This document shows, piece by piece, positions 45,826 through 54,499 of a DNA stretch of 64,000 bases. This stretch comes from Pseudomonas sp. DG56-2 (lineage in GTDB: Bacteria; Pseudomonadota; Gammaproteobacteria; Pseudomonadales; Pseudomonadaceae). Every line of letters begins with the position of its first letter. Position 1 is the first letter of the stretch. The translations under genes were made by a program, and so were the position numbers. The stretch lies in assembly GCF_004803755.1 (NCBI RefSeq), contig NZ_CP032311.1, positions 884,501 to 948,500 on the forward strand, read 5' to 3'. The notes under the pieces were generated by a model. It searched no databases. It saw only the letters and a program-made list of their open reading frames with translations, and was not told the origin of the DNA.

Positions 45826-47307
45826 TCAATCGGCCACTACCCAGCGGCTTTGCAGGGCAAACCACAATGTCGCCACGTCGGCGGTACTGTCCATGGATCG
45901 GCCGCTGATCGTTTCAATCCGGCGGATGCGATAAACCAGCGTCTGCTTGTGCACATGCAGGCGTTTGGCGGCGTGCAGCCACGAGCGGTTTTCTTCGAGA
46001 AACACCTGCAGTGTCTGAAGCAGGGCAGTGCCTTGTGCTTGGTCATAGGCATGCAGCGCGCCCAGCACCGAGCGGAAAGCACGCATGGCTTCGTCCGGGG
46101 TGCGCGGCAGCCAGGGGGTGTCGGTTTCCAGTTCTGCAAAGCAGCACACCCGGCGCTGGGCGTGGGTATGGGCGCAGGCCAGCAGGGCTTCACGCAGCGC
46201 TTCTGCACTGCGCTGCAAACTTTGCAGGGGGGCGCTTGAGCCCAGGTTCAGGTCAAGTTGCTCGCTCAGCAACGGCTGCAAACCATCGGCGTGCAACAGG
46301 ATGAGTTCTTCCCCCTGAATACGTACCAGCAAGCGCTCGTTCAGAAGCTTGAGCAGCGTTTCAGTTTTGCCGTGCAGGCCCGGTGCTCGGGCCACGCTGA
46401 AAACGGCTTGATTCAAGCTCAGCCCGGGTAACTGCTCGTGCAGCCGCTGGTTGGCCTGCTCGTGGCCGAGGCGCTGGTGCAGCAGGTCATCTATCAACTC
46501 CGAGCCCAGTCGTAAACGGCGTTCACGCTCGGCTTGGCGGCGTTGTACTTCCAGGCCAAGCACCGCGGTTAGGTGATGCAACAGGCCATAGTCGGGCAAG
46601 CGATCGCCGGTCACCACCAGTAGGCAACTCTGATCGGTCGACAGCTCAATGCTCAACGCTTCGCCTTGCGGCAAGGTGTGGCGGCGCAGCATCGGTTGTT
46701 GTTCGCCATGCCGGGGGCGGCTGGCAAGCAGCGCGGTGCGCTGAGTGTCGGGCAGGGGAGCGAGTTGTTCGTCCCAGGGCAGGAGTGTTTCGAGCACAAG
46801 CACATAGAGGCGACATTGAATGTCGGTTTCCAAACGCTCAACCAATGCCGCCAGGCTCAGGCCGGTGATGCTCAGTCTGGCGCTTTCATACACCCGTGCC
46901 AGCGCGCTGCGGCGCTGGTATTCCTCTTTCTGGTTGGCATCGATGATTGCTCGGGTCACGGCCGCGAACGGTACGCCGTACTCGGTCAGCATTACCGGAA
47001 AACCCAATTGCTGGGCGCAGTCGGCAAGGGCATCGAGGTTGTCGGGCGCCTGCATGTGCTCGCCAATCATCATGCCGGCGATGCCCGCGTCGGCAAGCCG
47101 TTGCACATACTCGCGTTGCGCCTGGGGCTCAGCGGGAACGCCAAGGCCGGTGGTCATCAGCACATCGCCTTCTCCCAGCCATTCGCTGGGGTCGGGCAAC
47201 TCGCAAACGTGAGCCCAGCGCACTTCGCGCTCAAGGCCATCGGCTCCGCTCAAAAGGTGAGAGCGGAGCTCGGGGAGGGCAATCAAGTCACGGATGTGAA
47301 GTGACAT
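45826..47307 (-). CDS. PucR-family transcriptional regulator
   Basis: This 493-residue regulator reads from MSLHIRDLIALPELRSHLLS. Residues about 5-125 are the PucR N-terminal domain (EVRWAHVCELPDPSEWLGEG, LMTTGLGVP). The C-terminal 60 residues are the PucR helix-turn-helix (FLEENRSWLHAAKRLHVHKQ, TLVYRIRRIETISGR). Such regulators control purine, amine or amino-acid catabolism. It is the last gene of a minus-strand set, 62 bases after the permease gene. It probably activates the oxidoreductase-cupin-permease genes upstream. Confidence 0.8.
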   Translation of the reverse strand: MSLHIRDLIALPELRSHLLSGADGLEREVRWAHVCELPDPSEWLGEGDVLMTTGLGVPAEPQAQREYVQRLADAGIAGMMIGEHMQAPDNLDALADCAQQLGFPVMLTEYGVPFAAVTRAIIDANQKEEYQRRSALARVYESARLSITGLSLAALVERLETDIQCRLYVLVLETLLPWDEQLAPLPDTQRTALLASRPRHGEQQPMLRRHTLPQGEALSIELSTDQSCLLVVTGDRLPDYGLLHHLTAVLGLEVQRRQAERERRLRLGSELIDDLLHQRLGHEQANQRLHEQLPGLSLNQAVFSVARAPGLHGKTETLLKLLNERLLVRIQGEELILLHADGLQPLLSEQLDLNLGSSAPLQSLQRSAEALREALLACAHTHAQRRVCCFAELETDTPWLPRTPDEAMRAFRSVLGALHAYDQAQGTALLQTLQVFLEENRSWLHAAKRLHVHKQTLVYRIRRIETISGRSMDSTADVATLWFALQSRWVVAD

Positions 47308-47369
47308 GCTCAGGCTGCTCCAGTGGGTAACGCAGGGGGCCGGGATCATCCGGCCCGTGAGTCGCGTCA

Positions 47370-48602
47370 TCACCAGCTGGAAGGTAGCATTCCGATGGCG
47401 GACAGCACCGCATACACGCCGCTAAAGGCGAAGATTACGATGATGCCGGCCTGAATGATTGGATGAGCATACCAGCCACATTTGAACGCAGGTTCTTTAT
47501 CGCCATGCTTGCGTGCGGCATTGAGCAGCAGTACCGGAATGATGCCCATCAACACGCCGCCGAAGGTACCGGCGAAGTACAACGCATTGACGAAGCCGCT
47601 GACACCCGAATAGGCAAGGATGAAGGGTGGAATCGCCACCACCGCCAGCACCATCAGGCGTTTGCCGCGATGGCTTTCATCGCCTAGACGGAAGTGATCG
47701 AAGATGTTGGTGAACAGGCATCCGCCCAGGCCCCAGTACGAGGTGAGCATGGCCAGCAGGGCGAAGGTGTTGGCAACGTAGTAGGCCCACTGGCCCAACG
47801 AACGGCCCCAACTGAGGGTGGCAACCTCGCTGAGGTTTTCGGTGCCCACCAGGGCAATGACCGATGCCGGGATAGCGGCCACCAGCACGAAGGTCAGCAG
47901 CATGCCGCCGATGATCAGACGTGGCAGGCGCTTGGGAGTGTCCAGGTTGCCGCGCACCAGCTCAGGTACCAGGAACTGCGCACCGAATACAAAGACCGCC
48001 AGGTTGAACACCGGTACCACGTACTGCCACTGGCTCTGCCACAGGTGCATGAGTTGCGTGTCTTCATGCATTACCGTCGCGCCAATCAGCAGGCAGACAA
48101 TCATCACCATGCCGGCGCTGATCAGCTTTTCCGCCACGCCCAAGGCTTTGAGGCCCAGGTACAGCACCAAAGCTGAGGGGACAAAGAAGATCAGGCTGCC
48201 CATTTGCCGACTCAAGCCGAACTGGCCGAAGAAGTCGGTAAGGATGTTGCCGCTGCCGGTCATGTAGGCGATCAGCGCGCCGTAGCTATTGGCGGCCACG
48301 GCGATGAAAATCAGCCAGCCGCCGAACGGCCCGAGGTATTTTCGTGACAGGCCGCTCAGTTGTTTGTTTTCACGGGTGCGCAGGCAGGTCTCGGCCACGT
48401 AGAGCATGGTGATAATGCAAAACAGGCAGGTGATGGCCAGGCACGCCAGCAAGGGTATGTAGCCGACCTTGCGCGCGGCGAAGGCCATGCTCAGCACACC
48501 GGCGCCGATGTTCGTGCCGATGATGATGCCGATGGTTTCCATTCGCCCAAGGGCGTGGGCCTTCAGTCCCGAAGGCGCTTCGATAGGTTGTTGTACACCC
48601 AC
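47370..48602 (-). CDS. Aromatic/hydroxy amino-acid permease-like transporter (AAAP/HAAAP)
   Basis: This 410-residue membrane protein has about eleven helices. The N-terminal unwound-helix motif IGIIIGTNIGAGVLSMAFAA resembles tryptophan/tyrosine and serine permeases of the HAAAP family. The GTG start at 48602 follows GAGG by about ten bases. It lies between a cupin gene and a PucR-type regulator, with an FAD amine/amino-acid oxidoreductase upstream. It probably imports the substrate of that oxidase. Substrate identity is inferred only from family. Confidence 0.8.
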   Translation of the reverse strand: MGVQQPIEAPSGLKAHALGRMETIGIIIGTNIGAGVLSMAFAARKVGYIPLLACLAITCLFCIITMLYVAETCLRTRENKQLSGLSRKYLGPFGGWLIFIAVAANSYGALIAYMTGSGNILTDFFGQFGLSRQMGSLIFFVPSALVLYLGLKALGVAEKLISAGMVMIVCLLIGATVMHEDTQLMHLWQSQWQYVVPVFNLAVFVFGAQFLVPELVRGNLDTPKRLPRLIIGGMLLTFVLVAAIPASVIALVGTENLSEVATLSWGRSLGQWAYYVANTFALLAMLTSYWGLGGCLFTNIFDHFRLGDESHRGKRLMVLAVVAIPPFILAYSGVSGFVNALYFAGTFGGVLMGIIPVLLLNAARKHGDKEPAFKCGWYAHPIIQAGIIVIFAFSGVYAVLSAIGMLPSSW

Positions 48603-48649
48603 TTATTGTTACCTCGTTTTGTATGTGGGAAGCGTGGCCGGTCAACAGC

Positions 48650-48997
48650 TCACTCAAGAATCACGTAGGTTTTGCGAACAGTTTGCTCAATGGTCCAGGT
48701 GCCTTGGGTATTGGCAGGGAAGTACAAGGCGTCTCCGGCGCTAAAGGCCACCGGCTCGCCTTGATCGGGTGCGAAGCGGCCACTGCCGCTAACGATGTAG
48801 CTGTATTCGGCCTGTGCTACCTGGCGCCGGAAGCTGCCTGGGCTGCATTCCCAAACCCCCGTGGTGCCGCGCCCGTCGGGCAGTTGCTGGTGTGCTGCGG
48901 TACGCGCCCGGGCAACGGGTGAGTGCAGCGGGTCGCCGAGGGCGGTTGCCTCGCCAAAGGTCAGCGGAGCATGGGTGGCAATACGAACGATCGACAT
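48650..48997 (-). CDS. Small cupin protein
   Basis: This 115-residue single cupin of the Cupin_3 type has EYSYIVSGSGRFAPDQGEPV and FSAGDALYFPANTQGTWTIE. The first motif lacks the usual His pair, with Tyr/Ser at the metal positions, so metal binding may be lost. Such cupins often stand next to amine or amino-acid oxidases as (S)-ureidoglycine-hydrolase or EutQ-like proteins. It follows the oxidoreductase stop by 11 bases, and the two are co-transcribed. Role unknown. Confidence 0.7.
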   Translation of the reverse strand: MSIVRIATHAPLTFGEATALGDPLHSPVARARTAAHQQLPDGRGTTGVWECSPGSFRRQVAQAEYSYIVSGSGRFAPDQGEPVAFSAGDALYFPANTQGTWTIEQTVRKTYVILE

Positions 48998-49008
48998 GAT
49001 TGAAGTCC

Positions 49009-50415
49009 TCAGGCTTTGTCTTCGAGTCCGGCCGGCGCAAGGCTGGCCAGAAAGCGGTCCAGGGCGGCAGGCGCAGCGCCGGCCAGTTCCGAACGTTCTT
49101 TGCGGATGACGGCGTTGCGCACCAACGAGCCGCCCCAGTAGCGGATAGGCTCGGGCGGAAAGGTGCGGCAGTTGCGCTCAACCAGCGGGCAATTGCTCCA
49201 CGCGTCTGCACGGCCGAGGGCCAGGCTTGCCAGAATGCGCCCACCCAGGCGACTGGGGCCGACACCGTTACCGCTCCAGCCAATGCCGTAATGAATGTTG
49301 TCGTGGGCGTTCAAGCGCCCGAACACCGGCAAGCTGTCGTATGTTCTGTCGATAGGGCCGGACCATTGCGCGGCAATCGATGCTTTACCGAGCATGGGGT
49401 AGGTGCGGCGCAGGTCGGCCTCGGTCAGCGCCAGGCTAGCGGCATCTTCGCTGAACACTTCGCCAATTTTTGAACCGAAACTCAGAGCGCCAGTGCCTTT
49501 GCCGAAGGCGATACGGCCGTCGCGGGTGGTGCGGTAGTAATCCACCATCAGTTGTGAGTCGGTGATGGCCTCGCCACCGGTCCAGCCGATGTCGGCCAAA
49601 CGCTGTGGCATCGCTTCGGTGGTCACGATGGAGCTGTTGACCGGCACAATCAGCTTCGCCAGTGCCGGGATCGTTGCCGCCCAGGCGTTGACGGCCAGCA
49701 CCACAGAGCGGGCCCGCAGGTTAGCCTGGGCGGTCTTCACCAAGGCGGGTTGGCCGGGTTCAATGTCGCTCACGCCCGTGCCTTCGTGAATCTCGACCCC
49801 CATGGTCAACGCCACGCGACGCATGCCTTCGACCAGCAACGCGGGCTGTACCGTGGCATTGCTGCGCTCGAATACACCGGCCAGGTGTACCGCTGACCCG
49901 GTGCGCTGCGCTACTTCCTTGGCATCAAGCCGCTCGAAAGGCTGCACGCCCAAGCGTTCGCAGGCTGCAAGGGTGCCGTTCCAGGTGTCGATATGCTGCG
50001 AAGTAGTTGCCGTCCATAACCAACCGCTTTGCTGAAAATGGGCGTTGATGCCGTGGCGTTTGCAGAACTCACCCAGCTCTGTGATCGCTTGCTCAGCATT
50101 GTTGCCGAGGAACAAGGCTTGCTCTTTGTTGCAGAAGCCGCGCAAGGTGCCGATCTTCGGCCACCATGACATGACGAAACCACCATTGCGCCCGGAAGCG
50201 CCGCCGCCGCACACATGCTGTTCGAGCACCATGACGCGGGCGTCCGGTTCAAGCTCTTTGATGGTCATGGCCGTCCACAGCCCGACAAAACCACCGCCGA
50301 TAATCACGACATCCGCGTCATGGTTGCCTGTGAGTGGGGCTGTACTGTTGGCGAGCAGATCGGTGGCTGACATCCAGTGGCTGGGTTTCAGCGGAGGGGT
50401 AAGCGTTAGTTTCAT
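49009..50415 (-). CDS. FAD-dependent oxidoreductase (DAO/glycine-oxidase type)
   Basis: This 468-residue flavoprotein has the dinucleotide-binding motif DADVVIIGGGFVGLWTAM at about residues 33-50 and QHVCGGGASGRNGGFVMSWW. The latter is typical of gamma-glutamylputrescine oxidase and related DAO enzymes. A C-terminal segment (DSLPVFGRL; NIHYGIGWSGNGVGPSRLGG) completes the FAD domain. It is first in an operon with a cupin, a permease and a PucR regulator. It probably oxidises an imported amine or amino acid. I see no glutamine-synthetase-like partner, so a putrescine pathway is not supported here. Confidence 0.8.
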   Translation of the reverse strand: MKLTLTPPLKPSHWMSATDLLANSTAPLTGNHDADVVIIGGGFVGLWTAMTIKELEPDARVMVLEQHVCGGGASGRNGGFVMSWWPKIGTLRGFCNKEQALFLGNNAEQAITELGEFCKRHGINAHFQQSGWLWTATTSQHIDTWNGTLAACERLGVQPFERLDAKEVAQRTGSAVHLAGVFERSNATVQPALLVEGMRRVALTMGVEIHEGTGVSDIEPGQPALVKTAQANLRARSVVLAVNAWAATIPALAKLIVPVNSSIVTTEAMPQRLADIGWTGGEAITDSQLMVDYYRTTRDGRIAFGKGTGALSFGSKIGEVFSEDAASLALTEADLRRTYPMLGKASIAAQWSGPIDRTYDSLPVFGRLNAHDNIHYGIGWSGNGVGPSRLGGRILASLALGRADAWSNCPLVERNCRTFPPEPIRYWGGSLVRNAVIRKERSELAGAAPAALDRFLASLAPAGLEDKA

Positions 50416-50646
50416 TGTGAGCCCCTGGCTAGTGGAATGCGGGCCAGTGTCAACGGGGGCATGCGGTGCGACAATTAGACGCTTTTAGGAATTAGTACCG
50501 GGTGCTCATACGATCGTACGAAGTCGTGGTGCACCGCCAGTGATGGGCGTGCCTCACGGCAAGGTTCCTGGCTCACCGTAAAGCCAGGCGTTGCTGCCGC
50601 TTCACACCAGATAGCAGAGCACGTTAATCCTAGTAATCAGCACTAA

Positions 50647-50678
50647 ATTACCTATTATGTATTGAAAATAGAGGTAAT
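50647..50678. promoter_or_regulatory. Promoter/operator region of the hip locus
   Basis: ATTACCTATT and AATAGAGGTAAT form an imperfect inverted repeat over a ten-base centre. A promoter overlaps it: TTGAAA at 50662-50667, 17 bases, TTTATT at 50685-50690. A second pair, AGTACT/AGTAC, lies near 50720-50733. Autoregulation by the HipB-like protein on this repeat is likely but not shown. Confidence 0.55.
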
Positions 50679-50751
50679 AAGAACTTTATTGCCGACTAAC
50701 GGCCGGTGCACTATATTAAGCAGTACTAAAGTACCGACTTTCGAGGGCGTC

Positions 50752-52068
50752 ATGGCAGAGCAACTTACTCTACAAACCTACGTAGAGGGACGATGGCATG
50801 ACGCTTTGATTCTTACCGCTCAAAATGGTACGCGTGTGGCTGAAGGGCGCTTCTCCGCTGCCTATGACCAAGGCTATTTGCTGGCGTTCATCGAAAGCAT
50901 TGAGTCCATTTTCGAGCCCGCGGTAAGTGTGAATCTACCGTTGAGCTGGACGAACACGGACACCGTCGGCTATCCGGCATTTGTCTATGACATCGTCCCC
51001 GCCGGTGCGGCGCGCAGATCCCTCGAAGCGCGTTTCGGGCACGAGAAGCCTGAGGGAATGGACATGGAGTTGTTCCTGTTCAAACGGTGCACGCCGGCGC
51101 CCATTGGCCATTTACGGATCAAAGAGTCGGCCGAACTGATCGACTCTGCCAGAGACATAGCCTTTGCTCGGCAAAACGTCGTAGAGCGATCCAACGATTT
51201 TCTCGAATACGCGTATGAACTAGGTGCGGCAATGGGCGGTGCAACGGGTGCTCAGGGAGAGGCGCCGAAGTTGCTCATGACCGAGGATGTGGATGGCGGT
51301 TTGCACGCTGATGCAGTGCTCGCAGACAACCAGGCTTATCGTCACTGGCTGGTGAAGTTCGCTCGCAACAAAGTCACCGAGCGCGACAGAGACATCCTGC
51401 GTGCCGAGTTCCATTATTATCGGGCGATTGCGGCACTGGGCCTTGATACCGTCTCAACCAATGGGTTGGCGCTGGAGGAAGCCGAGAAACCGAGTCTTTG
51501 GATGCCGCGCTTCGATAGATGTGTAGAGGACGGCAAGGTAGAGCGCATCGCAATGGAGTCGATCTATTCAGTGTGCGCAAATACCGTGCCTGGCTCTGCT
51601 ATGAGGCATGAAAACGTGATAAAGCGCCTGTGCCAGTTGTGGAAAGCCAATCAGCAAGCTGATGAGATCGAAGACCTTGTTTTCGAATACGTACGTCGCG
51701 ATCTGCTCAACCGAATTTTGGGCAACTCTGACAACCATGGCCGCAATACATCGATCTTTCATCACAAGGGTCGGCTGCAACTGGCACCTATCTATGACCT
51801 GGCACCGATGGTGCTTGATCCTGAAGGCGTTACTCGAGTAACAAAGTGGCAGAGTGAGCGCGCTGGCGCCCCTGATTGGCACTCTGTGTGCGCCTCATTT
51901 GATGGCCTGCTCGACTCGAATTACCTGATGAGCCGATTAAGGCGTGCAGCTGAGGATTTCCGTGCGCTTCCTGGTCTGCTCAGCGAGATGCCGGAGAGTG
52001 TACGTACCGCGCAGTCAATTCCTTTGAACAATTTGGATGTCCGTTTAGGTGAATGGGGGCTGCGATGA
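50752..52068 (+). CDS. hipA: HipA-family serine/threonine kinase toxin
   Basis: This 438-residue protein is read from ATG 50752 (GAGGG upstream). The C-terminal half shows HipA hallmarks: the kinase catalytic segment LGNSDNHGRNTSIFHHKGRL (Asp and the following Asn), and the metal-binding APIYDLAPMVLDP. An N-terminal coupling region precedes. Known HipA proteins phosphorylate glutamyl-tRNA synthetase and cause growth arrest. The antitoxin gene follows and overlaps by four bases, the reverse of the E. coli hipBA order. Confidence 0.85.
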   Translation: MAEQLTLQTYVEGRWHDALILTAQNGTRVAEGRFSAAYDQGYLLAFIESIESIFEPAVSVNLPLSWTNTDTVGYPAFVYDIVPAGAARRSLEARFGHEKPEGMDMELFLFKRCTPAPIGHLRIKESAELIDSARDIAFARQNVVERSNDFLEYAYELGAAMGGATGAQGEAPKLLMTEDVDGGLHADAVLADNQAYRHWLVKFARNKVTERDRDILRAEFHYYRAIAALGLDTVSTNGLALEEAEKPSLWMPRFDRCVEDGKVERIAMESIYSVCANTVPGSAMRHENVIKRLCQLWKANQQADEIEDLVFEYVRRDLLNRILGNSDNHGRNTSIFHHKGRLQLAPIYDLAPMVLDPEGVTRVTKWQSERAGAPDWHSVCASFDGLLDSNYLMSRLRRAAEDFRALPGLLSEMPESVRTAQSIPLNNLDVRLGEWGLR

Positions 52069-52415
52069 AAACCATCTCGATCGAAGAACGCCAGAGGCTG
52101 ATTGAGGACATCACGCAGCAGAATATAACCGGCCGGGAAACCCTGGGGATTTCGATTCGTCGCTTGCGCGTCGAGGTGACCGGGCTCGATCAGGCGACTT
52201 TTGCCACTATGTGCAAAATGTCGACGAAAGCGCTTTATCAGTTGGAAACTGACAGGGGTAATCCCACGATCAATACGCTCAATGGCATTTTGCGCATCTT
52301 CGGCATGAGGATGACCTTAGGCGCAATCATCAGTGCCCCGATCCAAGGCGCGCAAGAGCAGGTGATTATCAAGAAGCGCGGTGCCCGGCCAGCGTCACGA
52401 AAAGCCAGCGCCTAA
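52065..52415 (+). CDS. hipB: HipB-like XRE-family antitoxin
   Basis: This is a 116-residue protein with an XRE helix-turn-helix (LGISIRRLRVEVTGLDQATF, MCKMSTKALYQLETDRGNPT) and a basic tail (VIIKKRGARPASRKASA). It starts in ATGA overlap with the hipA stop, so expression is coupled. It would neutralise HipA and bind the promoter upstream of hipA. The 14 bases after it separate it from the convergent tatD gene. Confidence 0.8.
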   Translation: MKTISIEERQRLIEDITQQNITGRETLGISIRRLRVEVTGLDQATFATMCKMSTKALYQLETDRGNPTINTLNGILRIFGMRMTLGAIISAPIQGAQEQVIIKKRGARPASRKASA

Positions 52416-52429
52416 GTGAGAGCCTTGCG

Positions 52430-53218
52430 TCAGACGACTTGCGTCCAACCAAACAACTCACACGCATTGCGCGTGCTCACCTCGGCCAAGCGCTCCGGCG
52501 TAATGCCGATTATTTGCGCCAGTGCCTCGGCGATGTGTGGCAAATGCTCCGGGCTGTTGCGTAGGCCGGCGAACATTGCCGGGGCCATGTCCGGGGCGTC
52601 GGTCTCCAGTACCAGGCTTTCCAGCGCCAGTTGCGGCAGTACTTTGTGCAGGCGCAAGGCTTGCGGCCAGGTTGCGGCGCCGCCCAGGCCCAGTTTGAAG
52701 CCAAGCTTGTGGTATTCGCGGGCCTCTTCTACGCTGCCGGCAAACGCATGGATGATGCCGCCGCGCTGGAGTTTGTAGCGTTTGAGGGTGGCAATCACCG
52801 CAGCATGACTGCGCCGCACGTGAAGCAGGGCGGGCAGGTTGAAGTCGACGGCCAGTTGCAGTTGCGCTTCAAACCAATGCTGCTGGCGCTCGCGATCAAG
52901 CTCGGGCAGGTAGTAGTCCAGGCCAAATTCGCCCACGGCGCACAGTTGGCGCTCGCCACGCAGCCGGCTCAACCAGTCGCCCAGCTCCTGCAGGTGTTGC
53001 GGGCGATGCTGGTCGAGGTACACCGGGTGCAGGCCGAAAGCGGCGAACAGGTTGGGGTCGCTGCTGACCAGTTCCCAAACCCGCTGCCAGTTGTCCTGGT
53101 ACACGCCCAGCACCACCATGCGTTCGACACCCACGGCCCTGGCCTTGGCCAACAGCGCCGTACGGTCAGGGTCGAAGTCTGGAAAATCCAGATGAGTGTG
53201 GGTGTCGATCAGGCGCAT
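52430..53218 (-). CDS. TatD-family metal-dependent hydrolase
   Basis: This 262-residue TIM-barrel hydrolase has LIDTHTHLDF (metal His pair), GEFGLDYYLPE, LLHVRRSHAAV, IIHAFAGS and VLETDAPDM with the closing Asp. This is the complete metal-binding set of TatD deoxyribonucleases. It lies two bases after fruR on the same strand. TatD proteins are 3'-5' exonucleases or hydrolases of unsettled role. The link with fructose control is positional. Confidence 0.85.
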   Translation of the reverse strand: MRLIDTHTHLDFPDFDPDRTALLAKARAVGVERMVVLGVYQDNWQRVWELVSSDPNLFAAFGLHPVYLDQHRPQHLQELGDWLSRLRGERQLCAVGEFGLDYYLPELDRERQQHWFEAQLQLAVDFNLPALLHVRRSHAAVIATLKRYKLQRGGIIHAFAGSVEEAREYHKLGFKLGLGGAATWPQALRLHKVLPQLALESLVLETDAPDMAPAMFAGLRNSPEHLPHIAEALAQIIGITPERLAEVSTRNACELFGWTQVV

Positions 53219-53220
53219 GG

Positions 53221-54216
53221 TCAGGCCTTGATGATTCGTTGTTTGAAGGTTCGACTTACGGCATGCACGCCGGGTTCGTATTGTTTTTCTTCCACGGCGG
53301 CCAGGGCCAGTTTCAGTGCGGTTTCAGCCATTACCCCATGCTGTTGGGCCATGGCGTTGACCGGCAGCGGCAGGAAGTCGAGCAACTGGTTGTCACCAAA
53401 GGTGCCCAGTTGCAGGCTGCGCGAGTCGGCCGGACGCGTTTGCAGTACGTCGAACACGCCCTGCAGCAGCACATAGGAGGTGGTGATCAGGGCATCGGGC
53501 AAGCCGCCCAGTTCGCTGAGCAATTGGTTCATCAGGCGTTGGCCGCATTCGCGGCTGAAGGCTTCGCCCTGATAATGGCTGACGTTGCCGCTGAAGCCTT
53601 GCAGGGCTTCATCGAAACCGCCTGCGCGTGCCTGACTGACGCTCAGCTCCGGGCGGGCGCCGATCAGGGCAATGTGCGCCGGCTTGCTGGCGAGCAGGCT
53701 GCGGGTCAGTTGCAGGCTGGCGTTGCGGTCATCGCTGACCACCGAGCAGAAGTGCTCCGGGTCCAGGCCACGGTCGATGGCGATAATCGGCAGGCCCTTG
53801 GCCTGCAACTGGCGATAGCTGTCGTCGCCAGCCGGCAGGCAGCTGGCAACGAACAGTGCATCGCAGCGACGGGCGCGAAACAGCTGCTGCAACTGGCGCT
53901 CGCTGTCTGGCTGGTCGTCGCTGCTGGCAATCAGCAGTTGATAACCCTTGGCCCGCGCACCTTGTTCCAGTTGCTTGGCAATGCGTGCGTAGCTGGGGTT
54001 TTCCAGGTCCGGGAGGATGAACCCCAGGGTCTTGGTGTGACGGCTACGCAAGCCTGCCGCCTGCGGGTTAGGCGTGAAGCCATGGGCCTCAACCACCGCG
54101 CGCACGCGCTCTACCGTACTGTTGCTGATACGTTGCTGTTCGGCCTTGCCATTGATGACATAGCTGGCAGTGGTTACGGACACACCGGCCAGACGGGCTA
54201 TATCGCTGAGTTTCAC
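53221..54216 (-). CDS. fruR: Fructose repressor Cra/FruR (LacI family)
   Basis: This 331-residue regulator has an N-terminal LacI helix-turn-helix (MKLSDIARLAGVSVTTASYV, then INGKAEQQRISNSTVERVRA) and a periplasmic-binding-like sugar domain (LGFILPDLENPSYARIAKQL; DALITTSYVLLQGVF). The insertion AEQQRIS after the helix-turn-helix is characteristic of Cra. In P. putida, Cra represses fruBKA and is released by fructose-1-phosphate. The gene is divergent from fruB, with a matching operator 157 bases upstream of it. Confidence 0.9.
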   Translation of the reverse strand: MKLSDIARLAGVSVTTASYVINGKAEQQRISNSTVERVRAVVEAHGFTPNPQAAGLRSRHTKTLGFILPDLENPSYARIAKQLEQGARAKGYQLLIASSDDQPDSERQLQQLFRARRCDALFVASCLPAGDDSYRQLQAKGLPIIAIDRGLDPEHFCSVVSDDRNASLQLTRSLLASKPAHIALIGARPELSVSQARAGGFDEALQGFSGNVSHYQGEAFSRECGQRLMNQLLSELGGLPDALITTSYVLLQGVFDVLQTRPADSRSLQLGTFGDNQLLDFLPLPVNAMAQQHGVMAETALKLALAAVEEKQYEPGVHAVSRTFKQRIIKA

Positions 54217-54372
54217 CGCAAATTCCTTGTTATACCGGGGCTGCTTGCACAGCCTGACCGGGAATTGTCGCCGATCCTGTGTTCACGGCGCAGACGACCA
54301 TTGTCGCAATTGTCCGACAAGATGGGGCTTCATTGATCGAAGATTATCGAGTAACGTGCTCACAATTGCAGA

Positions 54373-54384
54373 TTAAACGTTTCA
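54373..54384. promoter_or_regulatory. Cra operator in the fruR-fruB region
   Basis: TTAAACGTTTCA is a near-palindrome and is the operator form I recall for Cra at the P. putida fruB promoter. It lies 116 bases before the fruB start. Only this one clear copy is present. Confidence 0.75.
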
Positions 54385-54466
54385 GCAGGCGATTTTTCTG
54401 CCGAACCACCGCCTGCCGTGGGCCGCGAGCAACTGGCCCTATGCTGAAAAATTCACAACAATACCT

Positions 54467-54485
54467 CAGCACCCATTTGGTGCTG
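54467..54485 (+). promoter_or_regulatory. 5' UTR hairpin beside the fruB ribosome site
   Basis: CAGCACC (54467-54473) pairs with GGTGCTG (54479-54485) over CATTT, ending two bases before AAGGAG (54488-54493). It may influence fruB translation. Upstream, CACAACAATA (54454-54463) resembles A-rich Crc/Hfq target motifs. Confidence 0.4.
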
Positions 54486-54499
54486 TAAAGGAGAAGGTC

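Noticed and set aside
53239..54336. 365-codon open frame opposite fruR
   Set aside because: The minus-strand fruR gene has a complete LacI-family sequence; the plus-strand frame also crosses the Cra promoter region and lacks a ribosome site.
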